NCBI GenBank assembly: GCA_902761955.1 | Contig: CACWMM010000032.1 | Coordinates: 1-17,686 of the forward strand | Direction of reading: 5' to 3' | DNA: 17,686 bases | Source of the DNA: Parafannyhessea sp902761955 | GTDB lineage: Bacteria > Actinomycetota > Coriobacteriia > Coriobacteriales > Atopobiaceae | Shown here: positions 1-4,935 of the stretch, piece after piece | How positions within the stretch are numbered: the first letter of the stretch is position 1 | Layout: every line of letters begins with the position of its first letter | The notes under the pieces: model-generated | Told to the model about the DNA's origin: nothing | The model's input: the letters and a program-made list of their open reading frames with translations, nothing else | Database searches by the model: none | Position numbers and translations under genes: made by a program

Positions 1-267
1 TTCGCGCTGCATGGTGATCTGGACGCCGATCTCCTTCGACAGCGAGTCCAGCTGCTGCTGCAGCTTCGAGAACTCCACGTCAGACGGGCCCAGGTCCACG
101 AGCATGGTCATCGTGAACGTGCCCTGCAGTATGGTCTGCGATATGTCCAGAATGTTCGCGTCGTGCTGCGACAGGGCCGTCGCCACGGCGGCAACGATGC
201 CCGAGCGGTCGCTGCCCAGGACGGTGATGATCGCGCGGTTCTTGGAGTCTTCGTTCGTGATTGCCAT
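1..267 (-). CDS. ACT-domain protein, UPF0237-like (3' end cut by window)
   Basis: The 89 visible residues start MAITNEDSKNRAIITVLGSD and form one ACT domain with the usual beta-alpha-beta pattern. GSDRSGIVAAVATALSQHDANI is the ligand-binding loop and first helix, followed by ILDISQTILQGTFTMTMLVDL. This matches the small stand-alone ACT proteins of the UPF0237/COG3830 group, which are about 90 residues long, so only the last residue or so and the stop are missing. ACT domains usually bind amino acids or similar small ligands, but the ligand of this family is unknown. The ATG at 267 is preceded by GGGGA a few bases upstream. In other Firmicutes and Actinobacteria this gene is often followed by a DUF711/PFL gene, which would lie just left of the window; that is inference. 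The ACT assignment is firm and the function is not known. Confidence 0.85.
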   Translation of the reverse strand, partial: MAITNEDSKNRAIITVLGSDRSGIVAAVATALSQHDANILDISQTILQGTFTMTMLVDLGPSDVEFSKLQQQLDSLSKEIGVQITMQRE

Positions 268-324
268 TCGTCCCCAATCGGTGTGTCACGGCCGACGGGC
301 GGTCGTGCGGCGATAGTTGCAACC

Positions 325-330
325 ATTGTA
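325..330 (-). promoter_or_regulatory. possible -10 box of the ACT-domain gene
   Basis: TACAAT on the minus strand lies about 58 bases upstream of the ATG at 267 and closely resembles a sigma-70 -10 box. No good -35 box is found 16-18 bases upstream, so this is only a candidate. Confidence 0.25.
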
Positions 331-405
331 TCCAAGGGACGCGGCGGCCATACCTGCCGCACCGGCATTGAGCCCATTTCGAAACGTGGGCGCGACGCAC
401 GGCCC

Positions 406-435
406 GGCATGGCAGCGCGTACCAGCTGCCATGCC
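406..435 (-). terminator. perfect 11-bp inverted repeat after carD, possible terminator
   Basis: GGCATGGCAGC (406-416) and GCTGCCATGCC (425-435) are perfect inverted repeats around an 8-base loop. They lie 28 bases beyond the carD stop codon, where a terminator is expected. No T-run follows on either strand, so this could be a Rho-type stop, an RNA-stabilising 3' hairpin or a protein-binding palindrome. Confidence 0.45.
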
Positions 436-463
436 CAGGTGCCGGGGAGAAGAACGAGGCGCC

Positions 464-961
464 CTAGTTGTTGCGGGCGTCCTCCTCGCTTGCCTTCAGC
501 AGCTGCACCACGTCGTCCTCGGAGACGCCCATGGCGACCGCCAGCTCCTGCAGGGAGCGTTCGCTCGCCTGCTTGAAGATGCGCTCGTATGCAACGGGCG
601 GCCGCTTGTTGGACGCCTTGACCTGCTCGATCCGGGTGCGGAACGTCTTCGCGATGCGCACGGCGTCCCTGCAGCTGCCGCGGCGCAGCTCCGTCTTGAA
701 GCGCTCCTCCTCAAGCGCGTTGCTGCGGGAGGAAAGCTCCTCCAGCGGAAGCTCCGTGTACTCGCCTATGATCTGCTCCGCCTGCTTGCGACCGATGACG
801 GGACGAAGCCGCCCCTCGCTCGCCACCGGGAAGCTGATGCGCATGGGATGGCGCCCTCCAACGGGCATGAGCATGTACGTGGCCTGCGGATCGTCCTCGA
901 TGGCCTCCACCTTGCAGACGCCTTGTCCCGGATGAACTACGTACTGGCCAACTTTGTACAT
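464..961 (-). CDS. carD: CarD family transcriptional regulator
   Basis: This 165-residue protein begins MYKVGQYVVHPGQGVCKVEA, the classic start of the CarD/TRCF RNA-polymerase-interaction domain (about residues 1-60). An all-helical region follows (about 65-160) with a charged patch, EEERFKTELRRGSCRDAVRIA, typical of the CarD C-terminal DNA-binding half. CarD proteins bind the RNA polymerase beta subunit and stabilise open promoter complexes, notably at rRNA promoters. The length matches the family. The start is fixed by AAGGAG eight bases upstream of the ATG. The gene stands alone, with 132 bases of AT-richer DNA upstream carrying repeats that may be control sites, and an 11-bp inverted repeat downstream. 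Coriobacteria may carry more than one CarD-like protein, so whether this is the essential copy cannot be told. The family call is strong. Confidence 0.92.
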   Translation of the reverse strand: MYKVGQYVVHPGQGVCKVEAIEDDPQATYMLMPVGGRHPMRISFPVASEGRLRPVIGRKQAEQIIGEYTELPLEELSSRSNALEEERFKTELRRGSCRDAVRIAKTFRTRIEQVKASNKRPPVAYERIFKQASERSLQELAVAMGVSEDDVVQLLKASEEDARNN

Positions 962-979
962 GTGGCATGCTCCTTTCGC

Positions 980-988
980 GCAATATGC
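980..988. repeat. 9-bp direct repeat, copy 1 (carD upstream region)
   Basis: GCAATATGC occurs here and again at 1031-1039, 51 bases apart. The two copies flank the AT-rich stretch that should hold the carD promoter. They could be paired operator sites, but nothing identifies a binding protein. Confidence 0.4.
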
Positions 989-1030
989 TACTTAGCTTAG
1001 CACATTAGCGAAAAAAATGCCACCAAACCG

Positions 1031-1039
1031 GCAATATGC
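1031..1039. repeat. 9-bp direct repeat, copy 2 (carD upstream region)
   Basis: This is the second exact copy of GCAATATGC, the first being at 980-988. It lies between the carD gene and the inverted repeat at 1047-1076. Confidence 0.4.
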
Positions 1040-1046
1040 CTTGCGT

Positions 1047-1076
1047 ATGCACTACAAGTAGTGTAGTTTAGTGCAT
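1047..1076. repeat. inverted repeat between the tannase-like gene and carD
   Basis: ATGCACTA (1047-1054) and TAGTGCAT (1069-1076) are perfect 8-bp arms around a 14-base spacer. The smaller palindrome ACTACAAGTAGT (1051-1062) overlaps the left arm. It lies 18 bases beyond the stop of the tannase-like gene and about 90 bases upstream of carD. It may be the terminator of the first gene or an operator for the second. No T-run follows directly. Confidence 0.4.
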
Positions 1077-1093
1077 TTCTCTATGTACGGTAG

Positions 1094-3091
1094 TTACTTG
1101 CAGCAGTCTGTCACCCAGCTCACGAAGTTCTCCTGCGCGTCGCCGGACGCCTCGGCAAGCTCGAAGCCCCTGCCCCACACGGGCGTGAACGCCACGTCCT
1201 TCACCCCGTCGTACGCGCCAAGCGCGACCGCCAGGTTCACGTCCGCACACAGCGCCGTCGCGGATTGGAACAGCCCCGTGTTGATGCGCCAGTGCGGCGC
1301 CACCTCGCACGAGCCAAAGCCGGCATAGCGCCCGCTCAGGGCGTACAGCGGGTTCATCGCGTTCACGCGGCTCTGCATGTCCGTCTTGAGCGAGTCCAGC
1401 TTCACGATGTCCTGCGCCCAGTCGCTCACCAGGTCGTCCTTCCAGCCCTTCAGGTCGGAGTACTTGTCCGCGTTGTCGCCCAGAAGGGTCGCCACCGTCT
1501 CGTCAAAGTGCAGGCTCGACTCGTCGTCCACGCCAAACAGCTGGTTGGACGTGGTGGAGCGGTCCAGCGCGTCAAACGCGCACACGCCTTTCTGAGCGGG
1601 ACGGCAGTGCTTCACGAAGTCCCACATGCTCGTGATGGTCACGCCACCGGCGCTCGGACTGTACGTGATCCACCGGTCGTCCCCGTTCAGCGCGCTCACG
1701 TAGCTCTCCGCGTCGTTGTACACCGTGGACTGCACCACGGTCACGCCCCTTGCGGCGGACGTCCCCGCGCCGGCGTCGCCCGACTGTGCCGCTGCAGAGC
1801 CGTCCGCCGTCGCGCCCGCGTTGCCGTCCGCCGCGGCGGAGCCCGCCTGCGACGACGCGCCCGAAGCCGCGGCCGTACCGTCGGCCGCCGAGGCCGCGTC
1901 CTTCTCGCCCGCGCCGCCTGAAGCGTCCTCCACCGCGCCGGTCATCACGTCGATCTCGACCGCGCTGTCCGAGTTGATGTTGGGGTCGCCGGGAAACGCC
2001 GGGTCCACCAGGCGGCCGGGAGTGTAGGTGTAGGGAAAGCTCGTGGTCGAGAAGAACTTCTCCGCGGAGCCCTCGATCGTCTGGAGCATGTAGTCATAGT
2101 ACGTGCCGGAAAGGTAGCTGCCGTCCTGCACGGGCTCAAGCTTCAGGGCCTTGTCGTCCGCGCCGGTGAGGCCAAGCTCGTTCACGAGCTTGCCGTACGC
2201 GGTCGCAAGGTCGTCGGAAAGCGCCTTCGTCCACTGGCCGTCCGCGCGGGCGCCGTCGTCCGCAAACTGCCCCATCATCCACTCGTAGCCGCTGTCGGCC
2301 GTGTCGTACGACGTTATGGGGCACCACGACGCCGAGCCAAACACCCGGTCGGATATAGACTTGCCGTCCGCATCGTGCATGGCCGCTCCGATCTTGGAGA
2401 GGTACGGCGTGAAGATGCCGCAGTCGCCCAGGGCGCCCAGGCACGCGGACACACCGCCGCCCGCGCCGTAGCCAAACACGAACAGGCGCTTCGCGTTGCA
2501 CGGCAGGCTCTCGGCGTTGTAGCGCAGGTAGCGCACCGCAGCCTTCAGGTCCACCACCGGCCACGGCGCGCCGCCGGAGTACTGCTCGCTCGAGTCGCTC
2601 ACGTAGCCGCCGGAGCGACCGCGGAACCCCGCGTACACGTACACGAGGCCCTTCTTCAGGTACGTCCCCAGCCCATCGTACGAGTACGCCGTCGGGCAGC
2701 TCTGCGCGGAGAGGCGCGCGGAGTTTATGGGCATGACCACGGGCGCGGTCTTCGGCGTGAACGAGCCAACCCTTGCGTCTGGCGCGATCTTGCAGCGATA
2801 GGTGCTCCCGCTCTTCTCGCCCTTGAAGTAGGCGCCGGGGACGTAGATCGCAAGCGACTCGTAGTTGCCGGCCGCCGGGTCCGTGCAATACGGAAGGCCC
2901 AGCTGGTAGTAGCAGTCGTTCGTCTCGTCGTAGTTCCAGGCGGAGTCATCGATCGCGAGCTTCTTGTACTCGTTCAGGTTGACCTTCACGTCCTCAGGCT
3001 TGTCAGACTTCCCGTCGCCCATGCAGGCGGCAAGCCCCATGGCCGACGCCGCCCCCGCAAGCGCGAGGAAGCCCCTTCTGCTCATGTCCAT
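1094..3091 (-). CDS. exported tannase-like lipoprotein, predicted catalytically inactive
   Basis: This 665-residue protein starts with a twin-arginine signal (SRRGFLALAG) ending in lipobox LAAC at residue 23, so it is predicted to be Tat-exported and lipid-anchored outside the cell. The body follows bacterial subtype-B tannases such as that of Lactiplantibacillus plantarum: VDLKAAVRYLRYN before the nucleophile elbow, a CPI motif, and NPLYAL followed by HWRINTG near the end. Family members are serine esterases of gallate esters. Here the elbow GxSxGG reads GYGAGG (about 207-212), so the serine is glycine. The acid residue after HWR is not evident, and no histidine follows HWR (600-602), so the triad is absent. 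A low-complexity Ala/Gly/Ser/Asp stretch (about 386-448) is inserted. I chose ATG 3091; an in-frame TTG at 3097 sits closer to GGGGAG and is possible. It lies 22 bases after degV, probably in the same transcript. Confidence 0.8.
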   Translation of the reverse strand: MDMSRRGFLALAGAASAMGLAACMGDGKSDKPEDVKVNLNEYKKLAIDDSAWNYDETNDCYYQLGLPYCTDPAAGNYESLAIYVPGAYFKGEKSGSTYRCKIAPDARVGSFTPKTAPVVMPINSARLSAQSCPTAYSYDGLGTYLKKGLVYVYAGFRGRSGGYVSDSSEQYSGGAPWPVVDLKAAVRYLRYNAESLPCNAKRLFVFGYGAGGGVSACLGALGDCGIFTPYLSKIGAAMHDADGKSISDRVFGSASWCPITSYDTADSGYEWMMGQFADDGARADGQWTKALSDDLATAYGKLVNELGLTGADDKALKLEPVQDGSYLSGTYYDYMLQTIEGSAEKFFSTTSFPYTYTPGRLVDPAFPGDPNINSDSAVEIDVMTGAVEDASGGAGEKDAASAADGTAAASGASSQAGSAAADGNAGATADGSAAAQSGDAGAGTSAARGVTVVQSTVYNDAESYVSALNGDDRWITYSPSAGGVTITSMWDFVKHCRPAQKGVCAFDALDRSTTSNQLFGVDDESSLHFDETVATLLGDNADKYSDLKGWKDDLVSDWAQDIVKLDSLKTDMQSRVNAMNPLYALSGRYAGFGSCEVAPHWRINTGLFQSATALCADVNLAVALGAYDGVKDVAFTPVWGRGFELAEASGDAQENFVSWVTDCCK
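1748..1936 (-). repeat. low-complexity Ala/Gly/Ser/Asp coding segment
   Basis: This part of the tannase-like gene encodes about 63 residues made almost wholly of Ala, Gly, Ser, Asp and a few Glu, Thr and Gln. It lacks a strict repeat unit and looks like a flexible linker inserted between the two halves of the hydrolase fold. Confidence 0.7.
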
Positions 3092-3113
3092 TCGCAACTC
3101 AGCTCCCCGTGGG

Positions 3114-4058
3114 CTATCCCTGGCGGACGCCCTTGACCTTGCCGGCGATCGCGTTCTGCTTCTCGCGACGGTCCTCGCCCCAGAAGCAGCACGAGAGCAT
3201 GCCCGGCCCCACGTGGCAGCCGATCGTAGGCCCGATGGTGGACGTGAGGATGCGCGCGGAGTCGTCTATGTCAGCCACCATGGCGCCCAGGCGCAGGCCG
3301 TCGTTCTCGCAGTCCGCGTTGCCGATGGCCGCCACGGCCGGGTACTGCAGCTGCGAGCGGTGCTTCTCGTAGTACTCCTTCATCTTGCGCATGCCCTTCT
3401 TGCGGCCGCGCGTCACGCCCAGGATCGTGAGCTCGCCGTTCAGCTTCCAGGACAGCAGCGGCTTCGCGTCCAGCGCGGACGAGACGAGCGCGACGGACTT
3501 GGGAATGCGGCCGCCGCGGTGCAGCGTGTCCAGGTTGTCCACCATGAAGATGGTCCACACGTGATAGCGCGCGTCCTCAGCCCAGCGCACGAACTCCTGT
3601 GCGGTAAGTCCGCGGTCGCGCTGGCGCACACCCTCCTCAAGCAACAGGTAGAAGGACGTGGATGCCAGCAGCGTGTCCACAATGTAGATGGGCAGTTCGC
3701 GGCCCAGCTCCTCCTGCACGCGGTCGAGCGCCGTGCAGGCGCCGTTGTAACCGCCAGAGATTCCGCTCGAGATCGTCATCAGCACGGTGGGGACGTCCAG
3801 CTCCGCCGCCTTGCGGAACGCCTCTTCGTACACCAGCTGCGACGGCTGGGACGTCTTGGGGGTCGCGCCCCAGCGGATGCGCTCATAGAAGTCGTGGGCG
3901 CTCACGGACTGGAACAGGTCGTCCAGCCCCGAAAGGCCGCCGTCGGGCTTTCCGGCCTCCGTATAGGTGAAGGGAAGGAACGTGAGCCCCGACCTCTCGA
4001 TGTCCTGGATCGAGAAGTCGCACGTCGAGTCTGTCATCAGGTTGAACTTGGCCTTCAT
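3114..4058 (-). CDS. DegV family fatty-acid-binding protein
   Basis: This 314-residue protein has the usual DegV length and motifs in order: TDSTCD (9-14), PKTSQPS (67-73), SSGISGGYN (97-105), LDTLHRGGRI (176-185) and GPTIGCHVGPG (276-286). DegV/FakB proteins bind a single fatty acid in the cytosol and, with a FakA kinase, make acyl-phosphate for phospholipid synthesis. No FakA gene is in the window. The ATG at 4058 has a GAGGA-type ribosome site, and a plausible promoter lies at 4097-4124. The gene is divergent from acylphosphatase. That may be meaningful, since acylphosphatases split acyl-phosphates, but the link is only inferred. The downstream neighbour, probably in the same operon, is the tannase-like lipoprotein. 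The family call is strong; the bound lipid is unknown. Confidence 0.93.
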   Translation of the reverse strand: MKAKFNLMTDSTCDFSIQDIERSGLTFLPFTYTEAGKPDGGLSGLDDLFQSVSAHDFYERIRWGATPKTSQPSQLVYEEAFRKAAELDVPTVLMTISSGISGGYNGACTALDRVQEELGRELPIYIVDTLLASTSFYLLLEEGVRQRDRGLTAQEFVRWAEDARYHVWTIFMVDNLDTLHRGGRIPKSVALVSSALDAKPLLSWKLNGELTILGVTRGRKKGMRKMKEYYEKHRSQLQYPAVAAIGNADCENDGLRLGAMVADIDDSARILTSTIGPTIGCHVGPGMLSCCFWGEDRREKQNAIAGKVKGVRQG

Positions 4059-4084
4059 ATGAACCTGTCCTCGCTAAGATCGAT

Positions 4085-4112
4085 TTGGATGGTGATATTG
4101 TACGGCTAATAG
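4085..4112 (+). promoter_or_regulatory. possible promoter of acylphosphatase
   Basis: TTGGAT (4085-4090) and TAATAG (4107-4112) are separated by 16 bases, with the ATG 28 bases beyond. It overlaps the degV promoter on the other strand, so the two would compete for polymerase. Both boxes are weak. Confidence 0.3.
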
Positions 4113-4124
4113 GCAAATCGCCAA
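4097..4124 (-). promoter_or_regulatory. predicted promoter of degV
   Basis: TTGGCG (4119-4124) and TACAAT (4097-4102) on the minus strand are separated by 16 bases, a reasonable sigma-70 layout. The -10 box lies about 40 bases upstream of the degV start. Confidence 0.5.
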
Positions 4125-4129
4125 GACAT

Positions 4130-4134
4130 GGAGG
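4130..4134 (+). promoter_or_regulatory. ribosome binding site that sets the acylphosphatase start
   Basis: GGAGG lies 5 bases before the ATG at 4140. It overlaps the upstream in-frame ATG at 4128, which has no ribosome site of its own, so 4140 is the better start. Confidence 0.7.
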
Positions 4135-4139
4135 CCCAC

Positions 4140-4508
4140 ATGCTCCACACCGACATCGCGGACGGCCGCGACTCCTCCGGCAACAGCTCCTCCAACAACG
4201 CGGCACAACACGCCGCCGCCAGCGACGTTCGCAGGCTCCACCTCGTCTTCAGGGGAGAAGTGCAGGGCGTCGGCTTCCGTTGGACCTCCTCGCGCTGCGC
4301 CAACTCCGTCGGATGCACCGGATGGGTCCGTAACGAACCCGACTGGCAAACCGTCACCATGGAGCTCCAGGGCACGCAAGAGCAGATATCCGCGTTCTTC
4401 GGCGCATTCGCGCGCGCCTATGCGCACTACCCCATCGAGTACGTAATAGACGAGAAGGACGACATCCCTCCCGTCGAAGGCGAGTCCGACTTCAGGGTTA
4501 GGTACTAG
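4140..4508 (+). CDS. acyP: acylphosphatase
   Basis: This 122-residue protein carries the acylphosphatase signature: FRGEVQGVGFR (37-47) with the catalytic arginine R47, then GWVRN (61-65) with the catalytic asparagine N65. The enzyme hydrolyses carboxyl-phosphate bonds such as acetyl-phosphate in the cytosol. The core runs from about residue 31 to the end, with a typical final YxxF-like strand (DFRVRY). The usual family length is about 90 residues. The extra 30 at the N-terminus (DIADGRDSSGNSSSNNAAQH) are polar and look disordered, with no signal peptide. The start at 4140 is chosen because GGAGG lies 5 bases upstream. The gene is monocistronic, divergent from degV, and a two-way hairpin terminator lies about 150 bases downstream. 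Confidence 0.92.
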   Translation: MLHTDIADGRDSSGNSSSNNAAQHAAASDVRRLHLVFRGEVQGVGFRWTSSRCANSVGCTGWVRNEPDWQTVTMELQGTQEQISAFFGAFARAYAHYPIEYVIDEKDDIPPVEGESDFRVRY

Positions 4509-4583
4509 AAGAGGCCGCGGCGTCTCGCCAACGGTGGAGATGGCACGCACGTCGCGCAAGGTGCCCTCGAAAGGAAACCCGAC

Positions 4584-4640
4584 GGCAGCTCGATAGCAGG
4601 TCCGGGCGCGGGGCAGATTCGTGGCAGCTCTGGGGCAGGT
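4584..4640. repeat. imperfect direct repeat downstream of acylphosphatase
   Basis: GGCAGCTC-N4-GCAGGT occurs at 4584-4601 and again at 4623-4640. The two 18-base units are identical apart from the central 4 bases. They lie in a 150-base stretch between acyP and the tRNA terminator in which I see nothing else. The function is unknown. Confidence 0.35.
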
Positions 4641-4660
4641 TGCCTCATAACATTGCCTAC

Positions 4661-4706
4661 GAAGAAGCCCCGCACCGCGTTTCCGCAGGTACGGGGCCTT
4701 TTCTTC
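4661..4706. terminator. two-way hairpin terminator (tRNA-Phe / acyP)
   Basis: GCCCCG (4667-4672) pairs with CGGGGC (4692-4697). The inner part also pairs (ACC with GGT, GCG with CGC) and closes with a GAAA-type tetraloop on the minus strand. On the plus strand it is followed by CTTTTCTTC, a usable T-run for acyP transcripts. On the minus strand it is followed by CTTCTTC and would stop tRNA-Phe transcription just past the CCA end. Confidence 0.75.
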
Positions 4707-4707
4707 A

Positions 4708-4783
4708 TGGTGGCGGGGAAGGGAATCGAACCCCTGACACGGGGATTTTCAGTCCCCTGCTCTACCAACTGAGCTACCCAGCC
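4708..4783 (-). tRNA. tRNA-Phe (GAA)
   Basis: The 76-base cloverleaf reads 5' GGCTGGG, D-arm GCTC/GAGC, anticodon arm GGGGA-CTGAAAA-TCCCC with anticodon GAA, variable loop GTGTC, T-arm with loop TTCGATT, 3' acceptor strand CCCCGCC, discriminator A and an encoded CCA. It is therefore phenylalanine tRNA. The D and anticodon stems pair fully; the T stem has one G-U. The acceptor stem has a U4-C69 mismatch: GGCTGGG faces CCCCGCC, where GGCGGGG would pair perfectly. A strong promoter lies upstream (4811-4838) and a hairpin terminator downstream. The transcript carries a short leader of about 20 bases containing the palindrome GCTTGCAAGC. Confidence 0.95.
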
Positions 4784-4810
4784 GTTACTTGCTCGCTTGC
4801 AAGCTTGTTT

Positions 4811-4838
4811 AATATATCAAAGATTTCGCGGGCGTCAA
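4811..4838 (-). promoter_or_regulatory. promoter of tRNA-Phe
   Basis: On the minus strand TTGACG (4833-4838) and TATATT (4811-4816) are 16 bases apart, close to the sigma-70 consensus. The -10 box ends about 27 bases before the tRNA 5' end, which fits a stable-RNA promoter. The surrounding 100 bases are clearly AT-richer than the genes. Confidence 0.75.
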
Positions 4839-4875
4839 CGAACTTTTTCAAATCAGATGGAGAGAATTTGAAGTC

Positions 4876-4920
4876 CGCAGGTAGATAGGTATGTGAGGTG
4901 AAGCCTTTCCGGTACCTGCG
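4876..4920 (-). terminator. weak inverted repeat after the DUF2207 gene, possible terminator
   Basis: CGCAGGTA (4876-4883) and TACCTGCG (4913-4920) are perfect 8-bp arms with a 29-base loop. They lie just past the DUF2207 stop at 4936. The loop is long and no T-run follows, so the terminator role is uncertain. Confidence 0.3.
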
Positions 4921-4935
4921 TCGTTTCAGCGACAG

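Noticed and set aside
1265..1921. A 218-codon plus-strand frame within the tannase-like gene
   Set aside because: It is a shadow of the real gene; its product is Arg/Val/His-rich and lacks domains.
2964..4109. A 381-codon open frame on the plus strand opposite degV and the tannase-like gene
   Set aside because: It is antisense to two well-supported genes, its predicted protein is low in hydrophobic order and rich in Arg, Ala, His and Val, and it has no recognisable motif. Long antisense frames are expected in GC-rich DNA.
4584..4640. CRISPR or tandem-repeat array
   Set aside because: There are only two imperfect copies, with no regular spacers.
4505..4768. An 87-codon open frame on the minus strand
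   Set aside because: It runs through the tRNA-Phe terminator and part of the tRNA and its product has no motif.
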